Origin: Liolophura sinensis
Taxonomy: Eukaryota > Mollusca > Polyplacophora > Chitonida > Chitonidae
DNA: 64,000 bases
Reading direction: 5' to 3'
NCBI RefSeq assembly: GCF_032854445.1
Contig: NC_088306.1
Span: 20,057,764 to 20,121,763, forward strand
The notes under the pieces are model-generated. The model worked only from the letters and a program-made list of their open reading frames with translations. It searched no databases and had not been told where the DNA came from. Position numbers and translations under genes: made by a program. This document shows positions 1-12,629 of this stretch, piece after piece (position 1 is the first letter of the stretch; each line of letters begins with the position of its first letter).

Positions 1-260
1 TGCACTTCATCCATATTGCTGCTTCTCCCATGACTGTGCTCCGTCTTCATTGCCGTGGTTTCATGATTGTACTTCATCCACATTGCTGTTTCTGCCATGA
101 TTGTGCCCCATCCATATTGCTATGGTTTCATTATTGTACTTCATCCACATTATTGTTTGTGCCATGATTGTACTTCGTCCTCAATTCCTGTTGATTCGTG
201 ATTGTATATCATCCTCATTCCTGTGATTTTATGATTGCACATCAGCCACATTGTTGTTGA
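1..260. repeat. Degenerate minisatellite, unit about 35-45 bp
   Basis: The motif TGATTGTACTTCATCCACAT and a pyrimidine-rich part (ttgctgtttctgcca) recur about seven times, with variants. The array is cut by the window start. Confidence 0.7.
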
Positions 261-639
261 TCTGGTAACAGCGTTTCAGATACTCTTCGGAGTACAATGC
301 TGTATGCATCTGTTTGGATGTTCCACATGTTGTAACTAAATTGAGTACTATTGCAGCCGATATGATAAATCAATAAGCTTCATAAAGTATTACGGCAGAA
401 AGGTCATTGCCGGGAAATTTCATAGTCGGGGGCGGGGTAATGAGATAAAAGAGAAATAACGGCAACTGGGGGAGGGTAAAAAACCTGGGGAGAGGGGTTG
501 CACGACAATTTCCGTCACGTCTGCAGGTCATTATGAGCAGTCTTATCCCGGTCCTTTTGCCTAATGTTCGCACCACTTACATCGGCTGTAACTCAATCCT
601 CTTCAACGCCTTTAATGTCCGGATAAAAGATCTGTGTAT
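261..639. other. Intergenic, no feature seen
   Basis: AT-rich single-copy-looking sequence without a convincing reading frame, splice-bounded exon or repeat. Confidence 0.5.
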
Positions 640-1550
640 ATATACATATTATAGTAAGAGTGGTTTTGGGCAAGGACAAGAGTGAAACTATCTTTGCTTG
701 AAGTCTTAATCCTGCAGAGATCACACCTCTAGCACTATGTTCTTTTTGTGGATGACGTCACAGTTTCGGTACAAGGTATATGTATAATTTTGCACCGTTT
801 AATAGCAAACATGATTTATCGACCGGGTAGGAGAGTGGAGACAAAGTTTGACAATTAAGGATAGGTGTGAAACTTTCCCTGCCTTAAGCATCCTAAGACG
901 TAAAAATTACTATCTGTGGTTACTATTCTCTTGACAAAGACAATTTGCAAAACTCAGATTAGCTGAACCCTGAGTTGTAGAATGTCAGACCCGTAGCTAC
1001 TGTACCATACTGTGGAGGACGTCACAGTTTCAACACAGTGCATGTATATAGATATAGAAGAGAATAGGTGAGAGTTTCAACAAAGTCAGTTGTGAAACAG
1101 ACTAGGTGATAAAGTCTTAAGCCGTGGACACCCTCCTGTAAGTACCACATTCTTATTGTGGATACCTTCACAGTTTCACAACACTGTGTATATATACATG
1201 TAGCAGAGTGGAGATCGATTTTGACATGGACTCGTGGAATGTCACAATTGTAGTTACTAATGCTTCACTGGGGATAACATAACGATTTCGCTACAGTCTA
1301 TTTATTTATTTACTTGATTGCTGTTTTACGCCGTACTCAAGAATATTTCACTTATACGACGGCGGCCAGGATTATGGTGGGAGGAAATTTAACAGAGCCC
1401 GGGGAAAACCCACGACCATCCACAGGTTGCTGGAAGACCTTCCCACGTACGACCGTAGAGGAAGTCAGCATGAACATGCTAACCACCTCGGACACGGAGC
1501 CCCTCCTTCACTACAGTGTGTATATATAAGAGAGTGTATGGGCCAATTTT
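640..1550. repeat. Degenerate long-unit repeat with CRE-like palindrome
   Basis: A motif gtgga(t/g)gacgtcacagtttc, followed by a tgtatatatacat tract and an agagtggaga part, recurs near 640, 750, 1015, 1160 and, split by a SINE, 1270/1510. The copy at 753-760 holds a perfect TGACGTCA. Confidence 0.55.
1299..1506 (-). mobile_element. SINE family A, internally deleted
   Basis: Family A consists of a tRNA-like head (ggggcctccgtggccgagtgg, box B-like gagttcaagtcc), a conserved centre (ccataatgctggccgccgtc) and a tail ending caccaatcaaataaataa. This copy runs tail to head and lacks most of the head. Related ctacagt sequences flank it. Confidence 0.8.
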
Positions 1551-1566
1551 GACAAGAACAGGTGTT

Positions 1567-1620
1567 GAATACTCTTGAGTACGGCGTAAAACACCAATCA
1601 AATAAATAAATAAATAAATA
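1567..1620 (+). mobile_element. SINE family A tail
   Basis: Only the terminal part from actcttgagtacggcgtaaa through the (aaat)n tail is present, 60 bp from an opposite-strand copy. Confidence 0.7.
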
Positions 1621-2035
1621 AAAATTTCCTCCCACCAAAAATTTCAATTTCCTCGATGGTTCACTCCATCCGTAAATCTCAAAGCCATCGTACATAAGTG
1701 GAAACAACTTTCAAATCACTGAATAAATTTTGAGGATTATTATACTAGTGAATCTTGCTTGAGTAGATTCTTACGTACATGTTGCCATGGTAACTGGCTA
1801 AAACACTTAGTTTTTCTGTGGAAATGTTGATGTCATTATACAACATTCCTGTAGGCGATTCTCCAGCAAAGTAGTCTCCTTCCATATCCTATCCGAAATC
1901 GTGTTTCTCGACTTTCAGCTTGTGTAATAACAAATTTTGCATACGTAATCAGTTGACAACTCTTTTTTTTTAGTGTGCTGCCGCCATTAGGTAAGATTAG
2001 CTGTACAGCTCTGATAGCTGCAGACCTCAAACCGG

Positions 2036-2473
2036 TCTCACACAGGCGATATTGTTGGCGTTAATACGTTGTGTCTGTATGAGATATATTATCACATACT
2101 GTAGTATCGCAACTGATAATTGCAATATATGTCAATAGTTGGGCTAAGTATCGTACAATCGTGCGATATACAGATGCTGTCGCAATAATTTTGGACATGT
2201 TACTTTATCTCAAATAGTTGCGAAAATAATCGCAGTTATTGCGATTATTATCACATACAAGCACACGATATCGCTCGTAATAGCATTATTTGCGTTAAGA
2301 AATTAGAACTTACCGCCGAAATTTGACACCGAAACTTACTATCGCAGTATTATCGCATTATCGCGTATTATCTTAATATATGGAATAATACTGCGATAAT
2401 CAACAAAATAGCTATACAATCGCACTAAACTATACCGCAACTAGATATCGCCAAACAAAATGCGCGTGTGAGA
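2036..2473. mobile_element. MITE-like element with about 26-bp terminal inverted repeats
   Basis: The left end tctcacacaggcgatattgt and the reverse complement of the right end tctcacacgcgcattttgtt share a pattern leading into ttggcg. The 438-bp interior is filled with variants of tatcgca and gcgataat. No coding sequence was seen. Confidence 0.55.
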
Positions 2474-4912
2474 GAGGTTCAAGATTGTCACCGCACATGG
2501 ATTTGGTTATGCAGACGTACCAGAGGCAAAGTCGAAAATTGCAGAAACGCAGGTGTCTCTGAGAGGGAGAATAATGTTGATTTTAGTTTATGATTCGTGT
2601 TTTTCTGCAATATTAGAAACAGTTAGGTAACCATTAGAAGATGAAAAAACGAAGTGTGGTTACGCTACAGCGTTTGGCATCCGGACAATCGCTGCATCAT
2701 TACTCCGTCAACACTGTGCCAGTTTTCAAGTCGGTTCAAATTTCACAACCATTACATATGACATATTGAGACTTGCCCCACAAAAACCGCTTGTTTACCT
2801 GTTCAACTACCGCGACTTAGTGTTGTGTTCGATACACGTAGCTCATGTTTCACAAAATCACTGGTTACTTTTATGCGATTACGTTACCTCTGATGAATGT
2901 TCCTTTGATTAGTTTTTCACCATTAACGCTGTTTCATGGCATCTGTGTAGTGCAATATGTCTAGTAATTATGACAAATAGCGACGTTAGCTGTTATGGGC
3001 GAAGAGCTTGTTAACCCATTTTATGGCTCCTGTCTTAACTGGTTCGTTAATAATGCCGTTATCTTTCCAACAACGGAACAAATGTACGTGTTTTATTGCG
3101 GAAGAGTACCGATGTTCTGCTGAAGTAACTTTACTAATATATAACTACGCAGTGAATTTGTGTCGAATCGTATTAATCGTAAAACATTAATGAAAACAGA
3201 ACTTCTTCGTTGTTTTCAGACATAAATTATAGAGGGATTATTAAGCTGTATAAATTGAAGGCCATAATAATTATCCCAGTCCATCTGTGGTTCTTGAGAC
3301 AGCTGTTTACGACATTCAGACGCAATATTTTTGGTTATTTGTTTCTTAGCGACACTTTTCTCTGAATAATGCACGAGGTATTTATTTGTTCATTAAATTG
3401 GTTGTTGTTGTTGTATTCGTCGCACACGATAATTGTTTTTCTGTGATGTGGGTAGTCAGATGTGTGGGCCGGGGGTGATTAAGATGTGTTATCAAGTGAC
3501 ACTGGTACTACATTCCTAACAATGCTAAATCTAAAATTAAATGGGATATCTAAATTGTGATTAACACTTTCAGCCCAGAGGCATGTTCTGATACGTCCCC
3601 CAATTATTAATAGGCCCACTATTTAGCAACGTTCGTTTTAACACTCCTCCGCACTATTTCTCGCTGTGTTTTCAGTCCACATTGGCCACACCCGTCTGTG
3701 CATATAGGTGGTATGGATTCTTCCAATGCTGTACATAATGACTGGTTCGCTTATTATCCATGCATTGATTGTCGGCTTCAGGCTTAATCTATAGAATGGT
3801 TCACGCAGTTCTTCTGCAAGCTCTTGCCTGCGGCCGGGCCCCAGTAATGCCACGCCATTTTTCTCTCGCCAAGACTATAATCTCTCCCCTGTAAACGACA
3901 CGCGTCGTACTGGAGGGGGAAAAATCGGTGGCTCGAGCACACCATGGTAACGGCGCCACGCGAGCCGGATGTGACACATTTTCTTGCAGCGCAACTCGGT
4001 CAGCTCTCAGTTCGGATGGCGAGAGTTTTAATCATCGCGTCGCAATGACAAATTAAACACGTGATCAAAAATCTAATTTCTCAGAATTGTATTGTAATCC
4101 CGCGAGATATAGTATACCTTGTACGAAATGGGCTCTCAGGGAGGGATGGAAGAGAGCGGTAATTATCAGAATATGTTTTAGCTCTGCGCTTTGGAATATT
4201 TCATGTTGAATTTATCGCCAAGGAAGAATTGAAGAAAACCCATCTGATAAAACAGATAGGCATAGCTAGTAGTTAATCGATTAATTAATTAATTAATTAC
4301 CGCCCGTATATCACTGTGACCGAGACGTTAAAACCTTCGGTCCTTTAACATTTTGAATCCCGGAAATATATTTCGAGGACGGCACAGGGAATTTTGTAAT
4401 TTAACAAATGTATTGTTAAAGAAAAAGACCTCTAAAAATCAAACTAGGCATCACTAAATAGACCTCTTTAAACCATGCACAAGTATACTTTCATTTATTT
4501 TTGTACATTTTTGTGAACAGAGTTAAAGGCGTTCAAACATATGAATTCTAAGGCGGGCTTCATGGACCATATTATCGCAGTTTAGGAACAGGAAGTTTTT
4601 CCAACTCTAATCACGACACTGAATGTTGGAATAACTCTTTATGACCATGAGTAAGAGATTACAGAAATGATGTTGCCAAAAATCCCTTCCTTCTGGTGAA
4701 CATCAGGAAAAAAGGTTTTGTGACGTCATAGTTATTGGTGGTGATACAGGAAGAGACTGTCGCCAAAATCACACCTTAAGCTCTCGCTACTAAAAAGTGC
4801 TATTGCCTCAGCAATGGAGGACCGCATTAACATCTGCATATTTGGCTGTTTTAAGACTTGTTCGACATTTTCTCGCTGGATTCTTATTGGGTCATATATT
4901 ACATTTATCTCC
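2474..4912. other. Intergenic, no gene seen
   Basis: No credible exon was found. The stretch around 3830-4030 is noticeably more GC-rich than its surroundings, with several CpG, but has no reading frame to support a promoter. A short (attaa)n tract is at 4278-4300. Confidence 0.45.
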
Positions 4913-5070
4913 TCTCAGCCGACTGGTCCTTGACCACTGAGGAGTTTCATCAGGTATGTGCCGAAGGTCAGTGGTTTATTCTAGCCTCATGGATTTCCTC
5001 AACCCATAAATCTGTCCACTGATTTATACATGTAAGAGTAAAATCTTGAGTATGGCATTAAATGCTAAAA
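4913..5070 (+). repeat. Possible degenerate SINE copy
   Basis: The end taagagtaaaatcttgagta and tggcattaaatgct resembles the family A tail, and the upstream part resembles a divergent SINE body. No head or target duplication is clear. Confidence 0.3.
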
Positions 5071-5933
5071 TTCAAAAAAGTTAAAAGAAAAATATTTTAT
5101 ATTTCAAGTTAAAAAGACATATAGGTGTACTATGTTTCAAAACTCTTCTTCACTGATAGCACATCAACCCTGTGAAACGAAAGTTCTTCAGCAGCGTGTG
5201 CTGATACATAGATTCAAAACTGGAGTTTTGTTCCTTTAATAACGTGAACATGTTTGTACTGAGAGCAGTATGCTGATCATCTGCATTCTGTAGGTAATAC
5301 TAGATCCTCTCTAGCCGGAATATCACGAATTTTTAGTTTACCCAGTGACTTTAACAGAAGGATATTCTTGTTTCTTCTAAAGACATCTCCATGGTAAAGT
5401 TTTTATAATGCAAATTACAAGTTGCTTCATTTTACCATTTATTATTCAGGAAAGTTTTGATGTTACAAGAATCTGAAGGCAAACCTAGATGATATTAACA
5501 ATGGCGAATTTAGGTCAGAGAAAACAAGATGACTTCGAGCTTCAAGCTGTGAAGTAAGGAAAACAGATCTGTCAGATTGTATAAGATTACCTCTGAAACG
5601 CGTCAATAGATCGCTCGGTCATGGTGTTATCTTCTCTGTAGCTAATGTTTCCGTCTTCCGTTAGCCAGCTACACTGGGGTTGTCACGAAGGCATCTCACG
5701 CCATTTGCCGTAGGGAATATCTATAGCTTCGGAGAACAAGACTATGTGGCGTGGATACGGTCAATTCTGACAATCCTGGAAAATCTAGCTCAGAACCTCT
5801 ATTCCTATATGGGTTTCATTCACACTTCCATACTTCAGTGTAACTTCCATCGACTTCCCAGTATATACCATCTGCAATTTTCGGTCACATTTCTGTAACC
5901 CTTAAAGTGTAGGTTTCCACGACTGCCCTGGGG
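5071..5933. other. Intergenic, no feature seen
   Basis: AT-rich sequence without convincing coding or repeat structure; the only longer frame (5680-5898) has no recognisable domain. Confidence 0.4.
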
Positions 5934-6083
5934 CAAGTTTCACAAAACATCGTAATTTAAGTTTCTCGTACCTTTTTTCATAAATGGGGTTGTCTGGACT
6001 ATAGCGCCATAAGGCCAAATGGTTTAACACAAAACTTATGAAACATTGAATCAGGAAGTTTTGTGAAAGTGGGCCCAGTTTCA
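5934..6083. mobile_element. MITE-like element, TIR type GGGC..GTTTCACAAA (copy 1)
   Basis: The left end ggggcaagtttcacaaaac is nearly the reverse complement of the right end gttttgtgaaagtgggccca. A copy with related ends is at 31828-31968. Confidence 0.5.
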
Positions 6084-6144
6084 CAGTCTGCAATCTTCGA
6101 TCACACGCCCATAACCCTAAGAGTGGGGGCGCCGTCGTCATTAT

Positions 6145-6352
6145 TGCCAAATGCCATATACTCATGTATTTATTTGCCAAATGCCATATACTCATTTATT
6201 TGTTTGCCAAATCCTATATACTCATTTATTTATTTGCCAAATGCCATATACTCTTTTCTTTGCCAAATGCCATATACTCATTTATTTATTTGCCAAATGT
6301 CCTATACTCATTTTTTTGCCAAATGCCATATACTCATTTATTTATTTATTCA
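6145..6352. repeat. 30-bp minisatellite, about 7 copies
   Basis: The unit is ccaaatgccatatactcatt plus tatttatttg, with shortened copies near 6250 and 6310. The unit is a multiple of three, so several overlapping frames stay open; none is a gene. Confidence 0.9.
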
Positions 6353-7006
6353 TTTTATTTATTTTTCATTTAATGATTTAACACCATGCTCAGGCATTTT
6401 TTATTATTTCTGTGCGATGATACTCAAGTCTATTAGTTGAGAACTTCTGGGTTCCTGGAGTGAACCACGGTCATTATCCAAGTACCTGCCAAATCGGCTT
6501 ACTTAAAGCCGCATTCAGTCGAAGTGGGTGAAGGACCCCTACCAAACTATGGGAGGTTGTCATGTGGTTATGTTAGTCTGTATATGCATAAAGGCAGATA
6601 AATACGTAAATCAGTCCTCGAAACATTCGCCTCTGTCGTTTAGAAGAATCGGCATGAAAAACCAGGCCTTTCTTACCAACACCGACGTATTTAGCGCTGA
6701 AAACTGTGAAAACAAGACGATTTAATCAGACAGACTCTGTTGGATGTATAGACTGTCCATACACATTCACTTTCGCTGATCTGCAAACCAACTGTGAGAT
6801 TCTGTAGAACGCTTTATTGAATATCTCTCCCAGGGCATAATTCACAGTCAGCACTATTTGCCAAGGTCAGCTGAAGGTCAAACATAAAGACCGATAATGT
6901 TGCGTGTCTTGCTGTGTTAATATGTTTTCGAGGTCAGTAACCGCCCTGTTTATTATTCCCATCAGAATTTTTAGGTTACTTCCGGCAAGTTAGCGCCACA
7001 ATTAAA
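6353..7006. other. Intergenic, no feature seen
   Basis: No exon, repeat or RNA gene could be supported. Confidence 0.4.
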
Positions 7007-7279
7007 TACACTTAAAAAGTAATCTGTTAATTTTAAGAGACAGTCTGTTTTAAGCTAGAATGTATTCTGTTATCATAACATAATATTCTGCCATATTCAG
7101 CATAACATCCCGTTAGTTTAATAGAATATTTATGTTGAAATAATTGATGGGTGTGTTATATTTAACAGAACAATCTGCTTCATTTGCGGAATAATCTGCT
7201 GCAATAGCAGAATACATTTTATCATCACTCCAACAACAGACTTTCTGTTACAATTAACAGATTCCTTTCTTGAGTGTAC
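7007..7279. mobile_element. MITE-like element with about 40-bp TIRs (copy 1)
   Basis: The left end tacacttaaaaagtaatctg, then ttaattttaa, mirrors the right end (ttaattgtaac... read in reverse complement). The interior repeats variants of aacag/ctgtt and holds agcataacatcccgttagtt. A second copy lies at 55801-56093. Confidence 0.65.
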
Positions 7280-8282
7280 ATTTTTTTATTTTCCTCAGCT
7301 TGTATTTTAATTTATCAGCTTGCCAAGCCTCTTAATGACACACGTCTTTGGGATTTTGTCATCTTCAGTGGTGGTCTGGCAGTTTCATTACTTGTATAAG
7401 TTAATGCTTTTAATTTTAATCTAATCAATTATTTGAACTGTTGGCGTTTGACGCCTCACGCGTTCTCACAACACACCGCCATTTCTACTACAAAGTTAAC
7501 CATTTATAACCCAAAAGCTCACTGCCATTTTAGCTACATTACCCGGTCCAACACAAATATGAATCTAATATCGATATTTTACATAGTTTAAACAATGGTC
7601 GTATAAGGGTATTTTTGTCTCTGTTCAATTGTGGTTCTACATACAAGTGCAATTTTATGAGATCTGGGACCCGTGCGAGCCGTTGACAGAGCTCTTGTGG
7701 TTTTGCAGGTAGTATTGATTAATTTCGTCGTATGAAGTCAAGGAACACCTGCCCTTAATAACTAGGCTTCTCTGAGATTTTTTTCCATATCACGTGTCCA
7801 TTCCGGTTCTATGATGAAGAATAGAAGGCTCATGGTAGAAGATTTAGTTATACTGGCCCGAGAGACGATTGACGTCATACCAGCTTGTTTCTGGGTCCCA
7901 AACTGAAACCCGAATCCTGGGAATACTGTCACCCCCTTTAGTATGGGCCTACATAACAAGAGCAACAAAAACACTGTTTACCTCGAAATATATCTTGTTT
8001 TCCACTTGTCAAAGTCTGGTCAGAATGGCAGGTGCTTAAGTGCCACGTGTCACGTGATAACTGAGAATTGGGATATTAAACTGATGTATAACGCGTCTGG
8101 ATTGTCACGGTTGTGGTACCGCTGAGGTACATTATCCACAAGTTTGGCACGCTAAATGTTTATCAAGTACGTGGTCGCATTTCATAAAAACCGTACCAGT
8201 GTCAGTTTATATTGCACAATATTTAAAGGCGAGTTAAAGGCAGCAAGACTGGCAAGCGCATAACTGAAAAGCGTTGCACTCA
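7280..8282. other. Intergenic, no feature seen
   Basis: Only short frames without domains; no clear repeats. Confidence 0.4.
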
Positions 8283-8372
8283 GATTCTGAAGGACATATA
8301 GAAATTCTTTTCGATTCTGAAGGACATATAGAAATTCTTTTCGATTCTGAAGGACATATAGAAATTCTTTTC
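8283..8372. repeat. 30-bp tandem repeat, 3 identical copies
   Basis: The unit is gattctgaaggacatataga plus aattcttttc. A fourth, partial copy (gattctgaaggacatt) is at about 8407. Confidence 0.95.
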
Positions 8373-8429
8373 GATTTTTTCTAAAGAAAATACCGTCGTG
8401 AATCAGGATTCTGAAGGACATTGTTTTCG

Positions 8430-10150
8430 ATTTATTTAAAACAGGATGCGGTAGTGATGAATAAAAGTTATCGAGTGAGGGCTGACATGGCCTGAGTTCT
8501 TTCGAAACTTTAAAGGTAGCATTCGACCAGTTCATGCTGTCTCAACTGATAGTCTTTGACAAAATGATTAAGTGCAAAGCCTACGCGTATTCAACGCTAA
8601 GGGTAAAGTTCAGGAAAGATTTTTTCTGTTTTTTCAATATGGAAAGGGGAAACTACATCACTGTAAACAGGTTGCAGCATCGCGTGTGTATAAATATTCA
8701 AGTACTGACGGCAAGACGATAATGGCGACATGAAGGCTTGCCTGGTTAAACCCAACTCAACCCACAGATTTCAATATTTTTGTCAAAATACATATTGGCT
8801 TTTATAGTCTCAAATTGAATCGTTTTATAGTAACTTTCCAGATTTAATAACGAAACAACACGAAGACGACAATGATTCAAGTTCGTTTATGTACATTATG
8901 TCTAACGTCAACAAGGTTGCAGCCAGTTATGTAAGGAGATACGGTCAGGATCGTGGTCTTGAAGTGGTTTACCCGCGGGACTCTTGCGATTACTGATCTA
9001 GAACGTTTATTATTGTTGGCGGCTGGTATACCAAGTACATATATCGGTTTTGACGCCTGTAGATCTGTTTTTCTGGAGCCTTGCCAAAATGGCCGCTGTG
9101 GTATAAGCGAATAATTAGATATAATATTATTGAGCACGGCACTAAGCAAAAGCTATTCATTATCTTGGATACTAAATATGTACACTGTTAACGCTTAAAA
9201 CATTAGCCATGTTTCACCAACATCACTGGAACATATTATTCGCTACTGTTTCTGCCCGGTGAAACACATTGTCTATATGATAGCATTGTGTTTTGTACAT
9301 GTATCACTGACTTAGTTCATGCAGCGTCTGTTTCAGTCGAGCTCGTCTAAATGTTGGTTTTGCGGGCAATGCCCTTAAATATCTCTGCAACAGTCAAAGG
9401 ATTTATGCAAATTTCTATACTAGGTCTATATTTGCTATAGGAACCCTTCGCGCGTGCGTGGGGTTAGTGCACACTGGTACAAGCATGGTTTTGTGCCCAT
9501 TGTTCCCTGGTTGTCCACTAAACAACTCATGATGTGGCGTTACCTATCCGATGTCTATATCTGCCGAGATGCCTTAGTCCGTGGATTGCCTATGTGAGCA
9601 ATATCACTGTCATTATATTACCCCTGCATTATACACCTGAATAATTGTTTGAACACCATTTTACGTTAATATACTTCATTACATATTGTAGCAATCCTTC
9701 TTCACTTCGTATATATACCATAGCCTTAGTCAGCGAGCTGTATTGATTTCATTTGGCTCGTATAAGGAACATCTCTATTCCCCGACAGATGTGGGTACAG
9801 CATGATTGAGAAGATATTGGTGTCAGCACCACTGGGACATTGCGATAGGACTCATCGCATGTTTCCTACCCTAGCACAAGTCACGAACAGATTTTACAGG
9901 GGAGTAATATGTTATTTGGGTGGCTACAAGCCCTCAGGGTCCTTTAATCTCCTCATCCGAACAATGGTTTCATAGTATCAAATCGGTAAACATGATTGCG
10001 AGTAATTTATGAATTTGTCAGAAGGAGAAACACCACACTCCCAGCTTGGAGTACAATTCTCACTGGCACCCTCGTTAGTTAATTTGTCTTAGAATAGTTA
10101 GAATTAAACTTTGAGGTAATTGTCAATGTAAAATGATAAGAGACTGCATT
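8430..10150. other. Intergenic, no feature seen
   Basis: No convincing exon or element. Reading frames are short and lack recognisable motifs. Confidence 0.4.
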
Positions 10151-10154
10151 TGAC

Positions 10155-10213
10155 GGTTATGTGTGACCATTTACCAGTTATAACACTGTCGTCGCTGTTC
10201 TGGTTTTAGTCTC
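10155..10213 (-). repeat. Dispersed ~55-bp motif (locus 1)
   Basis: Read on the minus strand: taaaaccagaacagcgacga, then cagtgt and tggtaaatggtcacacataa. Relatives are at 20826, 32010, 60280 and 62630. Confidence 0.5.
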
Positions 10214-10229
10214 TGCTCTGTACGTCTTT

Positions 10230-11990
10230 GAATATATTAAGAAAATCTTTAAAAATGTGTAGATAAGGAAACCACGACAGGCCAGGACGAAGCTTCGATA
10301 TGTCATATTGTTTAAAACCTTACGTTGATTATTATCAATACTGGTGTTGTCTGAATGAATGATTACAGTGTAATTTTAAGGATCGTACACGTAGTCTTGT
10401 TAAATGTCATTTCTGGTGTCCGATTTGGTGTCACTACAGAATGTGATTGTCATTGAAAGAATCTACTTTTCCGAAGCTAAATGCGGTAACAACTGCTTCA
10501 AGGACATTCTCATTTTGTCATTATTCCGTTATTTCAGGTTCGCATAGCCGGAAATTGATTGATCCTTTGCGAAACACATTTGGAAACTAAACTCGGATAT
10601 AAAATCGCTCAGAACGCCACGTAAATTCCAACAACCTGTCGTGCTAATAAGGCCGTTCACAAATGTCTCCGCGGTACTGCCGGTTAGACGTATTCCCTGC
10701 CATCCGCCGGAGGTGTCAGCGATAACGAATAGGCCCATGTACCTGTGGGAAGCTTTTAGGTTCCATCAGTCCGCGCGCGACCGGTGGGTGTAACAGCGCC
10801 ATCCGTCCAAATTATTATACCCAACTCGTTGCATGCTTTTTTTGCATTGCAAACTGTTTTGCGTTGTTTCTTGTTTTTAATTATTATTATGATTATTGTC
10901 CGTATAGTCCGAAAGTGCGTTATACAAGTAGGCTTATACACTATTGACTATGTGTGAAAGGGTGAAATTTCTCTGGAGCTTCATGACCGCGTTGGCTGGA
11001 TCGATATCGTCGAGTGCCAAGGGCCGGAGGCACTCTTAATAGGCAGACAACCTGCCCGGCTACTGACCGCTCAGATTCGTCCGCTTTGCACCGTAATCCT
11101 ATTCAAAACGCCCGCAGAGCCATCCATTCTCAGAGAAGAAAAAAAAACAGCTCGATGAAAGCAGGATAAATCTACATAAAGCGAGTAGGAAATGGCGACG
11201 CATAAAGAACGCGGACCTTGGGGAAATCTTACGGCGTTTCCAAGGCAGCCATAGGCATTACGTAATAGCATTAGGAGTGTCTAGCGGTAATGTGAACACG
11301 GTACGTTTATATGGCTTAGTCGAGACGACTGCCGCTATATTCTTGGTGGCTTCCAATCAGTGTTATCAAACGTGCCACAACAGTTCTCACCGCCCCACAG
11401 CATCATCGTTCACCACCTTATCGTGGGCCTTCCGCATTGAGCCGTATCTAATTCCTCTCTTATAGGAATATACCCCAACATGCCTGTTGCTACCATGGGA
11501 ACATGACTGAACCGTCAAGTCAGTGAAGTGGAAAAGTCATATTGTATCGTGTTAAATAATTCACAGAGCTGCAGCGAACTGCATTCGAAAGCTGTTACAG
11601 AAACCACAACAACTATTCGGCGAGAAAAATACTATGTACTCACAAATTATTTGTGATTTCAAATGTCCACGAAGCATTTTTTATCTGATAAATTGGTCCA
11701 TTTATTACGCATGATTAAATAATCATTACTGTGGTATTTAGCCATAGGCAGTCATCAGTTCGCACGATCAATAATTAACCGCTTGTCCTGTGGCATCATC
11801 TTTATATGTCACTGTCACCCACGAAGCGAACGTTTGCGAGAGTTTCGAGCTCTGAGCAAACCGCCTAAATGCTTGTATATAAAGACAGGGGGAAAAAAAC
11901 GTTTTCTGTGACCTTGCAAAAATTTCACCGGCTTTCATTTTCCTCTGATGCCCCAGGTGATTGACGGTGCTCTTGTGTAATCTTGTGTAA
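10230..11990. other. Intergenic, no feature seen
   Basis: Short frames only. Segments near 10560-11280 are somewhat richer in CpG, but no splice-bounded exon could be supported. Confidence 0.4.
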
Positions 11991-11998
11991 TCATGCAT

Positions 11999-12148
11999 GC
12001 TTGAGTGAATATGAAATTTCGCTTACATATATGAAATTTAATTCGCTCAGATATCTGAGATTTCGCGCACATATATGAGACTTTCCTCACAAACATAAGA
12101 TTTCGCTCACAATTATGAGATTTATGAGATTTCGCTCACATATATGCA
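11999..12148. repeat. Degenerate tandem repeat, unit about 25-28 bp
   Basis: The motif gagatttcgctcacatatat recurs five to six times with substitutions and a short internal duplication (gagatttatgagatttcgct). Confidence 0.8.
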
Positions 12149-12250
12149 TGGTTAACTCACCAACTATCAGTGGTTATCTCTGGACATTCTATAAAGCAGG
12201 GCCATATCTTGAAATGGATTAACGGATTTGAGGAATACGGAATAGGACGA

Positions 12251-12317
12251 CGTGAGCTGGAGTTGAACTCACGGCGACAGTATAGGCACTCTAACCACCT
12301 CTGCCACAAAGGCCCTT
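12251..12317 (-). mobile_element. SINE family A head
   Basis: The segment gagctggagttgaactcacg through ctctaaccacctctgccaca and aaggccc is the tRNA-like head in reverse. Centre and tail are missing. Confidence 0.6.
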
Positions 12318-12629
12318 CATGATTGAATGATTATGACTTAGAGCCATATCGACAGTAGTAGGCCTACGGCCAGATCGTAGAGATACTACAACAATGAGGT
12401 CAGCCACCTATCGGACGGGAATTACTCCTGTACTCGCCGACTCCACCGCTAGTCCGTCTGTGCCCATATCAGTAAGAAAATTGCCAAATATGTAGCATGA
12501 TTCAGCACCGGGCATGTATCTGGCAGATCTCTGATCGAAGAGGTAGGTGCCAGGGATTGATCAATGTTAGTATATAGCAGAATAACACATATACAATATA
12601 GGCAGGAACCTGCTGTGCATGAATACAGC

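Noticed and set aside
6063-6440. 125-codon frame with YSFIYLPNA repeats
   Set aside because: A translation of the 30-bp minisatellite.
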